A DNA stretch of 64,000 bases, taken from Arsukibacterium sp. UBA5043 (GTDB lineage Bacteria; Pseudomonadota; Gammaproteobacteria; Enterobacterales; Alteromonadaceae). The notes beneath the pieces are model-generated. The model searched no databases. It saw only the letters and a list, made by a program, of their open reading frames with translations, and was not told the DNA's origin. Shown here in pieces: positions 17,589 to 25,258 of this stretch. The translations under genes and the position numbers were made by a program. How positions within the stretch are numbered: the stretch's first letter is position 1; each line of letters opens with the position of its first letter. The stretch lies in contig DIBV01000017.1 of NCBI GenBank assembly GCA_002415085.1, forward strand, positions 671,818-735,817, given 5' to 3'.

Positions 17589-17957
17589 TTACAACTGCTG
17601 ATACGCTTTGTCACCCCAACTATGCAATTGACCATCAATAAAAACCAGCGGGGTACACTCGTCTTTTGTGGTTTTACCATCACTGCGCTTATGTTGGGTC
17701 CGGTAAAATAATACCTGTACCTGCTGCGTGTCTTTCACCAGATATTCGGTGAAATCCGGATTGCCCATACGTGACACGACTTGACTAAACGCGATGCCAG
17801 GCTGCAGCTGATTAATTTGGGTCAGATTTGCTTGCTGGGTGCTTCGCCATTCGCTGTCTGCACTGTCGCCATCCTCATAATCTTTATCACCGATGGCCAC
17901 CACACAACCAGTCAACAGACTAGCCGCAATTAATAAGCTAAGAGATTTTACTATCAT
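17589..17957 (-). CDS. DUF3192 lipoprotein
   Basis: A 122-residue predicted lipoprotein with lipobox LLTGC at residues 14-18; no Asp at +2, so outer-membrane sorting is expected. The mature part carries the DUF3192 pattern: GNPDFTEY, LFYRTQ, DG-x-TT-x-DEC-T-x-L-x-FI-x-G-QL and GDKAYQ. A second, membrane-anchored member of the same family lies at 24860-25258. Function unknown; the fold may relate to small outer-membrane proteins of the SmpA/OmlA kind, which is only a guess. No terminator seen downstream. Confidence 0.82.
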   Translation of the reverse strand: MIVKSLSLLIAASLLTGCVVAIGDKDYEDGDSADSEWRSTQQANLTQINQLQPGIAFSQVVSRMGNPDFTEYLVKDTQQVQVLFYRTQHKRSDGKTTKDECTPLVFIDGQLHSWGDKAYQQL

Positions 17958-18148
17958 GTTACTACTCCAATAATTATTGTTTTATGTTGATATTGTATCA
18001 GCTCGGGTAACCAATACTTTAAATTATAAAGCAAATACGATACCAGTTTTTTTATCATTTAAAATCATAGCGTTAAACTTAACGCTCTATCTATCTGATG
18101 TTGAAAATGCTAAATTTCACCAAATAGTAGTCAAAATAAGTACCTCAC

Positions 18149-18448
18149 ATGCCATCAGTAACTGATTTACTCAACCAGGTCGCCATTCGCTTGCAGCAAG
18201 AGGGCAAAACTCCCAGTCTGGCTTTATTTAAAGCCCGACTGAGTGGCCAGCTTACTGCGCCAGCGCTATTTTCGGCTTATCAGCAATGGCGTAAGCAACC
18301 TGCATTACCTGACATCGCTGAATTGCCAGCAGAGGATAAGCGGTTAACAGAGTCGGTGCCTGACGATGCCGCCTCACAATTACAACGGATAGAAGCCAAG
18401 CTTGATAGAATTCTGGCGTTGTTGGAGCAGCAGCATGTATCTGGCTGA
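18149..18448 (+). CDS. Hypothetical protein, 99 residues
   Basis: A soluble protein with an N-terminal helical part (SVTDLLNQVAIRLQQEGKTPSL-like) and a C-terminal amphipathic helix ending in LQRIEAKLDRILALLEQQ, which looks like a coiled-coil oligomerisation segment. I do not recognise the family. Its 3' end overlaps the DUF2310 gene start by 14 bases, so the two are co-translated and may act together. The ribosome-binding site is weak. The 190 bases upstream are A/T-rich and hold the divergent control region shared with the DUF3192 lipoprotein gene. Confidence 0.65.
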   Translation: MPSVTDLLNQVAIRLQQEGKTPSLALFKARLSGQLTAPALFSAYQQWRKQPALPDIAELPAEDKRLTESVPDDAASQLQRIEAKLDRILALLEQQHVSG

Positions 18449-19211
18449 ACTAACGTATAAAGTAATTGCCGATACCAGTTTCAGCCAGGCTGAAGCCGCT
18501 ATTCGCAATTTTAGTGAAGCCCTTATTTTCAATGGCAATATTCTTGGCCGGGAATTCCCAACTGCCTGGCAGCAGGACCGTTTCTGCTGCAGGCTGGTTA
18601 TTCCATCCCCAGAGGCACTGCACCGCTCAACCCTAAGCGCCAGAGTATTGCAGGCCGAGCAGCAACTGATGAGCGCCGGTTTAGCCTATCCACAGATACA
18701 AGTGCTGGGAATGGACATTATGTCGCAGCATAGTAGCGAACAACTTGCAGAGAAACTTGTCCTGTTTACCACCTTTAGTGATAACTGCTCGCCACTTCGC
18801 AATCTGGCTGATCTGGCGCCGGTACCACTTTATCAATTACAACCAGCAGAAGGTGTTGACCATGAGAGCCTGATCCGCTGGCAAATACAGTTTCAGGCGC
18901 TGGATGAGGTGCAGCAACAGCAGCGGCGGGTGTTGCAGAAAACTGCCGAGAACAGTTTGCAGCAATTTAACAGCGCGCTGAACCGCCAAGGCCGCCAGCT
19001 TGCAAAAAAAATAAGCCAGCACAATGCTCTGCCGGTTTATTACGCCCTTTACAGTGGCAGTAGCAACAACTGTAGTGCTGAAACTGCTAAACGCTGTCCG
19101 GGCTGTGGCGCTGCCTGGCGATTAACAACACCACTACTGGAGCTGTTTGATTTTAAATGCGACAGCTGCCTCCTTGTTGGTAACATTGCCTGGGAATGTC
19201 AGACGCCCTGA
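18435..19211 (+). CDS. DUF2310 family zinc-ribbon protein
   Basis: A 258-residue protein of the DUF2310 type. The C-terminus holds a zinc ribbon with two CxxC pairs (CPGCGAAW near residue 220 and CDSC about 20 residues later). The rest is mixed alpha/beta with a Gln-rich helical segment before the ribbon. No enzymatic motif recognised. I chose the ATG at 18435, eight bases after GGAG; the frame opens upstream at 18402 but that extension is not supported. The 3' end overlaps the convergent syd gene by 13 bases. Confidence 0.82.
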   Translation: MYLAELTYKVIADTSFSQAEAAIRNFSEALIFNGNILGREFPTAWQQDRFCCRLVIPSPEALHRSTLSARVLQAEQQLMSAGLAYPQIQVLGMDIMSQHSSEQLAEKLVLFTTFSDNCSPLRNLADLAPVPLYQLQPAEGVDHESLIRWQIQFQALDEVQQQQRRVLQKTAENSLQQFNSALNRQGRQLAKKISQHNALPVYYALYSGSSNNCSAETAKRCPGCGAAWRLTTPLLELFDFKCDSCLLVGNIAWECQTP

Positions 19212-19762
19212 TATGCGGCTGGCTGCAGTTGCTTAAAAAATTCGACTAGTGAATCTGCCAGCTTTTCGCTGACATCTTTTCCGACCGTTTCCAGATATAC
19301 CTCTCCGCTGCGGTTCAGCACCGACAACACAATACTATCATCATCAGTTAAGGCAAAAAAAACGGTCTCAGGTTGCTTTAGTTTCCGCTTCATTAAAATG
19401 TGGCCGATAATGTTTTCCTGTAATCTGGCCAGATCAGCCTCATCCCAGACCATCAGCAGTTGCAGCGGCCCACGGTTATGGTTAGCGCCCAGGCCCGCAC
19501 CATAATATAAACTGTAAAATTGCTTAATATCCGAATGCAGCTGCAGCTCAAGAGCTTGCTCTACATTGCTGAAATCAGCTGGCGGTTGCTGCAGTACCGG
19601 CTGCCAGCTTACGTAATTATCATCCAGTACATTTAACTGACAGGGTGCCGGATTAGCTGGCTCTGCGGACCATGCCTGCAGCGTCAGGTTATGTTGCTGG
19701 TGCCAGCTCAGGGTTTGGCTAATAAAATTCTGATAGCTTTCTGCTAATGACAACACGGACAT
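19199..19762 (-). CDS. syd: SecY-interacting protein Syd
   Basis: Peripheral cytoplasmic protein that binds SecY and checks translocon integrity. Family segments are visible: VSWQPVLQ, then VEQALELQLHSDIKQFYSLYYGAGL, then LLMVWDEADLARLQENIIGHILMKRKLKQPETVFFAL and LNRSGEVYLETVG. Length 187 (E. coli 181). It is divergent from queF and adjacent to it, as in E. coli, where the order is yqcA-truC-yqcC-syd-queF-ppnN. Confidence 0.93.
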   Translation of the reverse strand: MSVLSLAESYQNFISQTLSWHQQHNLTLQAWSAEPANPAPCQLNVLDDNYVSWQPVLQQPPADFSNVEQALELQLHSDIKQFYSLYYGAGLGANHNRGPLQLLMVWDEADLARLQENIIGHILMKRKLKQPETVFFALTDDDSIVLSVLNRSGEVYLETVGKDVSEKLADSLVEFFKQLQPAAYQGV

Positions 19763-19824
19763 CCTCTCTACTCTGACATGAAGTTATGCTAAGATCGGCG
19801 CATTCTAACCGGATTACCAGCCAA

Positions 19825-20670
19825 ATGACAAAAAGCCACTCAGAAATTATGGCCGGGTTAACCCTTGGCAAAACGACGGCCTATGCCGAACAATATGATC
19901 CCAGCCTGCTGCAACCAGTGCCGCGCACGTCTGGCAGAGACACCCTCGGGCTTGACCAGTCTGATCCTCTGCCTTTTATCGGCGAAGATATCTGGCATGG
20001 CTATGAATTGTCATGGTTAAACGCTAAAGGCAAACCTATGGTGGCGCTAGCCACCTTCGTAGTGCCGGTAACGTCAGCAAACCTGATTGAATCTAAATCT
20101 TTCAAACTATACTTAAACAGCTTTAACCAAAGCCGGTTTGACGATTTGCGTCAGGTTTATCAGGCGCTCCAACGGGATTTAGCGGCCTGTGCTGGCAGCA
20201 CTGTCAAGGTAACACTGCATAACGTCAATGAAATCATGGTTTTTCAGCCAACCTGGATACCTGGCCACTGTATTGATGATCTGGATATTACTATCGACAG
20301 CTATCAGTATGATCCCAGCCTGTTGCAACTGACAGCGGCTGCAGAGACAATTGAAGAAAAAGTACATTCGCATTTACTGAAATCGAATTGCCTGATCACT
20401 TCCCAGCCTGACTGGGCCAGTGTGTATATTCATTACCGCGGCAACGCCATTGATCATGCAGCTCTACTTCGTTATCTGATTAGCTTTCGCAGTCACAACG
20501 AGTTTCATGAGCAATGCATCGAGCGTATTTTTCTGGATATCTGGCAACGCTGTGCACCAGAATATTTGCTGGTGTATGCCCGTTACACCCGTCGTGGTGG
20601 CCTGGATATTAATCCAGTAAGAGCCAGTGCCAGTTATCAGTTACCCAATTTGCGGCTGAGCCGACAGTAA
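19825..20670 (+). CDS. queF: NADPH-dependent 7-cyano-7-deazaguanine reductase QueF
   Basis: Reduces preQ0 to preQ1 in queuosine tRNA modification. The long bimodular type. The catalytic Cys segment SNCLITSQPDWASVYIHYRG is at about residues 186-205, and the NADPH-binding ESKSFKLYLNSFNQSRF segment is at about 90-106. The start at 19825 gives 281 residues (E. coli 282) beginning MTKSHSEIMAGLTLGK; an upstream ATG at 19786 lies in the promoter region. No preQ1 riboswitch fits in the 62-base gap to syd. Confidence 0.95.
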   Translation: MTKSHSEIMAGLTLGKTTAYAEQYDPSLLQPVPRTSGRDTLGLDQSDPLPFIGEDIWHGYELSWLNAKGKPMVALATFVVPVTSANLIESKSFKLYLNSFNQSRFDDLRQVYQALQRDLAACAGSTVKVTLHNVNEIMVFQPTWIPGHCIDDLDITIDSYQYDPSLLQLTAAAETIEEKVHSHLLKSNCLITSQPDWASVYIHYRGNAIDHAALLRYLISFRSHNEFHEQCIERIFLDIWQRCAPEYLLVYARYTRRGGLDINPVRASASYQLPNLRLSRQ

Positions 20671-20819
20671 ACGGTAACCTTTCAGGGCAGCTTTCAGAAA
20701 TTCAGCGCAAACAGGCTGATTATGCCTGTAAATAACACTCTACAGTTGCCAGACCTGTAACCCGGCGTGTAATGCTACATGCTGACTTTCATAATGAGCG
20801 ACATTCTGCTTTAATAAAG

Positions 20820-20847
20820 CACCAGGTTAGACGGACTAACCTGGTGC
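20820..20847. repeat. 10-bp inverted repeat hairpin
   Basis: Arms CACCAGGTTA and TAACCTGGTG separated by about 7 bases. Followed on the minus strand by CTTTATT, on the plus strand by CAATAAC, so any terminator use would be for minus-strand transcription. Function unknown. Confidence 0.55.
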
Positions 20848-20870
20848 AATAACAAGAAGGACCGCCTGTT

Positions 20871-20930
20871 ATGCAACATCTGACTTCTGACGAAGAAACA
20901 TCCTGGTTGCCTTATTATCTTTATAAGTAA
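20871..20930 (+). CDS. Possible 19-residue small protein or leader peptide
   Basis: An ATG preceded by AAGAAGGA at a workable distance opens a 19-codon frame beginning MQHLTSDEETSW, with an acidic centre and aromatic end (PYYLYK). It sits between a perfect inverted repeat upstream and a terminator-like hairpin downstream. That layout would suit a small expressed mRNA or a leader peptide. There is no homology evidence, and short frames like this arise by chance. Confidence 0.3.
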   Translation: MQHLTSDEETSWLPYYLYK

Positions 20931-20974
20931 GCTGTACAAGCACCAAAGGCTGAGTTAACAATGTACCCTCCCCT

Positions 20975-21005
20975 GCAGCGAGCTTAGGCTCGCTGTTTTT
21001 CTTTG
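20975..21005 (+). terminator. Terminator-like hairpin upstream of the GGDEF gene
   Basis: Stem AGCGAGC / GCTCGCT with a TTAG-type loop followed by GTTTTTCTTT on the plus strand. It ends whatever is transcribed from the preceding 300 bases before the diguanylate cyclase gene begins. Confidence 0.7.
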
Positions 21006-21085
21006 CGGATAAAATATTGAAACAGTGATCGCATTTCCGTTGTTTACAGATATACTTAAAACTAAACCGCTTTTTTAACATTTAA

Positions 21086-22648
21086 ATGTTTAAGGTGCAG
21101 CCATTGCAAGACGATGTAAAGCAACAACTGGCTAACGCGATTAACGCGCGCAAAAAGTTAGAAAATGCCTATGAAAGTCAGTTTAAGATTTTGGCCCAGT
21201 TTGTTGTTCGTTTATCGCTGGTTTGCAAGGGAACCGACCTGGAGCTGGACAACCGGCTGGCTAAATTACGCACTGAATTAACCAAGGGCACCGACCTTGA
21301 AAAGCTTATCCCGTTTATTACCGATACCAGCCAAAGCCTGCAATTGCTCGATAGCAAACAGCAACGTGAAATTAAAGAAATTCAGCAACAGTTAAATCAG
21401 GCCGGCAAACTATTACAGCAACAAAAAGGTTTACCTGACCAATTGCGCCGTGATTTGCGACTACTACTGAGCAACGTGGCTGAACCACCATCAACAGTGC
21501 AGGCTTTTTTGCCTCATTTAACCAGCCTGACCAACCTGTATCAAACGGCGCTGCACTCTAAACAGCAATTTTATAATACTGGCGAGGCTGACGACGTTCG
21601 CTACGGCCATATTTGTCGTCAAATAAGTGTAGAGTTAACTAATTTGCTAAGCGAATTAGCTTTTGCTGAAAAGAGTGCCCCCCAGATCGCTGTGATCCGG
21701 CAAAGTTTATTGGACACGCTGTCCATCGAAGCCCTGCTTGATGCCTGTCTGCAGACCATTACCATAATTGTTGCCAGCATCAACGAAGAACGGCTGTCAG
21801 CAGAACATTTTTTGCTGCAGCTTAATGACGCGCTATCTTCAGTTCAACACGCCGTAAGCCTGTCGTTAAAAAATACCGACCAGCTTCACTTAAAACTGGA
21901 CAAGCTCAACCAACAAATTGAGCAGCAAATTGATCAACTTGGTCAGAGCACCAGAAATGCCACATCATTGGAGCAACTTAAACAGCTGGTCACCCAGCGT
22001 CTTGGCAACATAAGTGATGCATTAAAGACAAAAGAACAACTTGAAACCCAGGAACGCCATACCATGTTGTCAACCCTAAAAGACATGGAGCTGCGTTTAA
22101 CAGAACTGGAAACCGAAGCCCAGACATTCAGAACCAAACTGGCAGAACAAAACTTCCGCAGTTTACAGGATTCGCTCACTGAAATTCCTAACCGTGCTGC
22201 TTTTGACGAACGGCTTGCCCTGGAAATTAAGCGCTGGCAACGTTATAAAAAACCATTATCTATCGCGCTGGCTGATGTGGATAACTTTAAAAGTATTAAT
22301 GATAATTATGGCCATAGCGCAGGCGATAAAACCTTAAAAGTCATCGCCAGAGCGTTGCAGCAAGGTTTACGCGAGACTGACTTTATTGCCCGTTATGGTG
22401 GTGAGGAGTTTGTTATCCTGTTTCCGGAGACGTCGCTGGATGAGCTGACCGCGCCGTTAAATACGCTCAGAGAAAAAATAAAAAGTATTGTTTTTACTTT
22501 TAAAAATCAGAAAGTCCCTATCACCATTTCTTTTGGGGCTAGTCAATTAACCGCTGAAGATACCAGCCGTCAGGTTTTCGACCGGGCCGATGAAGCACTT
22601 TATGAAGCTAAAAAAGCCGGCCGCGATCGGGTTATTTTAAAAATCTGA
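21086..22648 (+). CDS. GGDEF diguanylate cyclase
   Basis: Makes cyclic di-GMP from two GTP. The C-terminal GGDEF domain (about residues 355-520) has an intact active site ARYGGEEFVIL and an RETD sequence five residues before it that fits the RxxD inhibitory I-site, so product inhibition is expected. DNFKSINDNYGHSAGD, the metal/nucleotide segment, is intact. The N-terminal 350 residues are helical with long coiled-coil stretches and no membrane helix, so it is likely a soluble protein with an unrecognised sensory part. It is inserted between queF and ppnN, neighbours in E. coli. The start has only a weak ribosome-binding site. Confidence 0.9.
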   Translation: MFKVQPLQDDVKQQLANAINARKKLENAYESQFKILAQFVVRLSLVCKGTDLELDNRLAKLRTELTKGTDLEKLIPFITDTSQSLQLLDSKQQREIKEIQQQLNQAGKLLQQQKGLPDQLRRDLRLLLSNVAEPPSTVQAFLPHLTSLTNLYQTALHSKQQFYNTGEADDVRYGHICRQISVELTNLLSELAFAEKSAPQIAVIRQSLLDTLSIEALLDACLQTITIIVASINEERLSAEHFLLQLNDALSSVQHAVSLSLKNTDQLHLKLDKLNQQIEQQIDQLGQSTRNATSLEQLKQLVTQRLGNISDALKTKEQLETQERHTMLSTLKDMELRLTELETEAQTFRTKLAEQNFRSLQDSLTEIPNRAAFDERLALEIKRWQRYKKPLSIALADVDNFKSINDNYGHSAGDKTLKVIARALQQGLRETDFIARYGGEEFVILFPETSLDELTAPLNTLREKIKSIVFTFKNQKVPITISFGASQLTAEDTSRQVFDRADEALYEAKKAGRDRVILKI

Positions 22649-22684
22649 ATTTGCTGCAGCATACAATCAGTATTGGAGTTACCT

Positions 22685-24043
22685 ATGCAGGTGCATTTAA
22701 ACCCGTTAGGCGCCATGGATTTACTGTCTCAACTTGAAGTTGAACGTTTAAAACATAATACCGAATCAGAAGCGTTCGCCCTATTTCGTAATTGCTGTCT
22801 GGCCGTCCTTAATGTTGGCAGCCATACCGACAGTTCAGCCGAAATATATGAGCAATATAAGGACTTTAGCGTCAATTTGCTAGCACGAGAGCGCGGCATT
22901 AAAATTGAACTTACCAATCCGCCTGCCAGTGCTTTTGTTGATGGTGTTATCATTAAAGGCATCCACGAGCACCTGTTTGCAGTGCTCAGAGATATTTTGT
23001 TTTATCATACCCGGCGCTCTGCTGAAACCAAGGCCAGGGAGCTGCTCGAACCCCGGCAACTCACGCATACCGTATTTGATATTCTGCGAAACGCCAGGGT
23101 AATTGACGCCACATATGTTCCAAGCATGATCGTCTGCTGGGGTGGCCACTCTATCAACGAGATAGAATACGATTACACCAAAGAAGTAGGTTACCAGCTG
23201 GGGCTGCGCGGTTTGGATATCTGTACCGGCTGTGGCCCGGGTGCGATGAAGGGCCCGATGAAAGGCGCCACCATTGGCCATAATAAGCAGCGGATCCGCA
23301 GTGGCCGTTATCTTGGCTTAACCGAGCCGAGCATTATTGCTGCCGAGCCGCCAAATCCGATTGTTAACGAGCTGGTGATCCTGCCTGATATTGAAAAACG
23401 GCTGGAAGCTTTTGTCCGGGTGGCTCACGGTATTATTGTGTTTCCTGGTGGCGCGGGTACCGCAGAAGAGTTGCTTTATTTACTGGGTATTATGTTGAAA
23501 AAGAGTAATGCTGAACAACAGCTGCCGATTATTCTTACGGGTCCCCGCCAATCTGAGGCCTATTTTAATGAAATTGCCAATTTTATTCAGAGCACCCTGG
23601 GCCATGAAGCGTTACAGTTAATCGATATTATCATTGATGATCCGGCTGGTGTTGCCCGCAAACTAAAACAAGGCTGTGCCGACGTAAGACAGTATCGTAA
23701 ATCTGTTGGCGATGCTTACCACTTTAACTGGACCTTAGATATTGATCCGCAATTCCAGCAGCCTTTTGTCCCAAATCATCAGAATATGGCCGCACTTGAC
23801 TTGCACCTGGAACAAGACAAAGCGAAACTTGCCGCAAATTTACGCCGGGCATTTTCAGGTATTGTGGCGGGTAATGTAAAAGACGAAGGGATTAAGGCAA
23901 TTCGCCAGCATGGGCCTTTCCAGTTATCAGGAGAACCGATATTAATGCAAATGATGGATACTTTGCTGCAAGCCTTTGTTGATCAAGGCAGAATGAAATT
24001 GCCTGGTACAGCGTACGTGCCGTGCTACCGGATTATTCGTTAG
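22685..24043 (+). CDS. ppnN: Pyrimidine/purine nucleotide 5'-monophosphate nucleosidase PpnN (YgdH)
   Basis: LOG-family nucleosidase that hydrolyses nucleoside 5'-monophosphates to base and ribose 5-phosphate; the E. coli enzyme is stimulated by (p)ppGpp. Domain order: an N-terminal DUF4478-type segment (to about 120), a central Rossmann LOG domain with GGHSINEIEY, CTGCGPGAMKGPMKGA and the catalytic PGGAGTAEELLYLLG, and a C-terminal DUF3412-type domain ending MKLPGTAYVPCY. The start at 22685 follows GGAG by six bases and aligns with the E. coli start; 452 residues. Followed one base later by xni. Confidence 0.95.
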   Translation: MQVHLNPLGAMDLLSQLEVERLKHNTESEAFALFRNCCLAVLNVGSHTDSSAEIYEQYKDFSVNLLARERGIKIELTNPPASAFVDGVIIKGIHEHLFAVLRDILFYHTRRSAETKARELLEPRQLTHTVFDILRNARVIDATYVPSMIVCWGGHSINEIEYDYTKEVGYQLGLRGLDICTGCGPGAMKGPMKGATIGHNKQRIRSGRYLGLTEPSIIAAEPPNPIVNELVILPDIEKRLEAFVRVAHGIIVFPGGAGTAEELLYLLGIMLKKSNAEQQLPIILTGPRQSEAYFNEIANFIQSTLGHEALQLIDIIIDDPAGVARKLKQGCADVRQYRKSVGDAYHFNWTLDIDPQFQQPFVPNHQNMAALDLHLEQDKAKLAANLRRAFSGIVAGNVKDEGIKAIRQHGPFQLSGEPILMQMMDTLLQAFVDQGRMKLPGTAYVPCYRIIR

Positions 24044-24044
24044 T

Positions 24045-24863
24045 ATGATGCATCTTGTTCTGATTGATGCACTTAACCTGATCCGGCGCCTTTACGCCGT
24101 ACAGGAAAGACCCTATTTGCCATTACCAGAGCAGGTGACCGATGGCACCAGGCAGCAAATTATTAGTAATACCCAAACCATGCTGCTGCAGGCATTGCAA
24201 CGATTGCGCCATGAGTTGACGCCAAGCCACGCCCTACTGGTGTTTGATGGTCGTGACAGCCAATGGCGCCAGCAACGTTGTCCAGAATACAAAGCAAACC
24301 GTAAACCGATGCCGGCGATATTAGCGCAAGCGCTGCCCGCGTTAGAACATGCAGCACAACAACAGGGGTTTCGCTGCTTTATTGACAACAGTCTGGAAGC
24401 TGACGATGTGATTGCCAGTATTGCCAGTAAACTCAGTCAACATCAACAACGGGTTTCTATTGTCTCTACCGATAAAGGCTTTCTGCCCCTGTTAAGCCAA
24501 GGCATCAGGGTATACGACCCTTTTGCCCGCCAGCAACTCAGCCCTGATTATGTGAAAAATAAGTTCGGGGTTGCACCAGAGCAACTGGTTCGCCTGTGGA
24601 GCCTTACAGGCGACAGCACCAATAATATAGCCGGTGTGAGTGGCGTGGGTCCGAAAACCGCATTAGAACTGATGGCATTAGGTGAAACACTAACTGACGC
24701 CCTGGCCCATGCCGATTGCCCAAAAAAACTTCGTGATAAAATTGTCAGTCACAAAGATGCCATAATGAATTATATGCAGGTACTAAGTCTGCAGACAACG
24801 TTAGATCTCGGGCTTAACCTGCAGGATTTAAGGTTGCCCGAACCTGAACAGGACCCCTCATGA
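24045..24863 (+). CDS. xni: Flap endonuclease Xni
   Basis: A 5'-3' exonuclease/flap endonuclease paralogue of the DNA polymerase I N-terminal domain (ExoIX). Metal-binding acidic residues are visible in LVLIDALNLIRR (residues 4-15), FDGRDSQWR, DNSLEADDVIASIA and VSTDKGFLPLL. The helix-hairpin-helix GVSGVGPKTALEL at about residues 200-212 is intact. Length 272 (E. coli 251). It starts right after ppnN and overlaps the DUF3192 gene by four bases, so ppnN-xni-DUF3192 look like one operon. Confidence 0.93.
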   Translation: MMHLVLIDALNLIRRLYAVQERPYLPLPEQVTDGTRQQIISNTQTMLLQALQRLRHELTPSHALLVFDGRDSQWRQQRCPEYKANRKPMPAILAQALPALEHAAQQQGFRCFIDNSLEADDVIASIASKLSQHQQRVSIVSTDKGFLPLLSQGIRVYDPFARQQLSPDYVKNKFGVAPEQLVRLWSLTGDSTNNIAGVSGVGPKTALELMALGETLTDALAHADCPKKLRDKIVSHKDAIMNYMQVLSLQTTLDLGLNLQDLRLPEPEQDPS

Positions 24864-25258
24864 AACTAAAGCCTGTTGTGTTATTTATTACTGGTTTTGT
24901 GGTTTATTTGCTGCTTACGCTGGCCGTTCTGGTACTTTATCAGGATGATCCGGCACAAATGAGCTGGCAACATCGCGAAAATTTTAATGCCAAGGTGATC
25001 AGTCGCTATAAGCTGGGCGCTGCACATTCACAAGACGATGTAACAAATAGGCTCGGCGGGCCGGATATTACCCAGGCAGTTAAAGTAAAAGACGAAATAT
25101 ATCAGCTACTTTATTACCGTACCCATCGTAAATTGCCTGATGGTATTACTACCGAAGACGAATGCACTGCGTTGTTGTTTATCAACCGACAACTGGTTGC
25201 GATTGGCGATACTGCGGTCGCTCAATATCAGCAACATGCCAACCATGGTAACAGCTGA
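24860..25258 (+). CDS. DUF3192 membrane-anchored protein
   Basis: A 132-residue protein with an N-terminal membrane helix (residues 4-26) and a DUF3192 domain: GGPDITQ, LLYYRTHRK, PDGITTEDECTALLFINRQL and GDTAVAQ. Unlike its paralogue at 17589-17957 it lacks a lipobox and is anchored by a transmembrane helix. The ATG overlaps the xni stop (ATGA) and its 3' end overlaps the next gene by 23 bases, so translation is coupled along the cluster. Function unknown. Confidence 0.8.
   Translation: MKLKPVVLFITGFVVYLLLTLAVLVLYQDDPAQMSWQHRENFNAKVISRYKLGAAHSQDDVTNRLGGPDITQAVKVKDEIYQLLYYRTHRKLPDGITTEDECTALLFINRQLVAIGDTAVAQYQQHANHGNS

Larger units (their letters stand above)
20671..21085. other. Intergenic region with hairpins and a tiny frame
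   Basis: 415 bases between queF and the diguanylate cyclase gene. It holds a 10-bp inverted repeat at about 20821-20847, a 19-codon frame at 20871-20930 with a good ribosome-binding site, and a terminator-like hairpin at about 20977-21005. The region is not explained by flanking genes. Confidence 0.5.

Noticed and set aside
19763-19824. preQ1 riboswitch upstream of queF
   Set aside because: The gap to syd is only 62 bases and shows no pseudoknot-type C-rich/A-rich pattern.
20817-20850. Inverted repeat with GTTAGAC resembling an integron attC core
   Set aside because: The arms are a simple perfect palindrome without the two-box attC layout and imperfect stem; no integrase or cassette genes nearby.
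20869-21081. 70-codon minus-strand frame in the queF-GGDEF gap
   Set aside because: Crosses the plus-strand terminator-like hairpin and looks lysine/cysteine-rich in a random way; no ribosome-binding site. Kept only as a note.
22880-23281. 133-codon open frame antisense to ppnN
   Set aside because: Shadow of a strongly conserved coding frame on the opposite strand.
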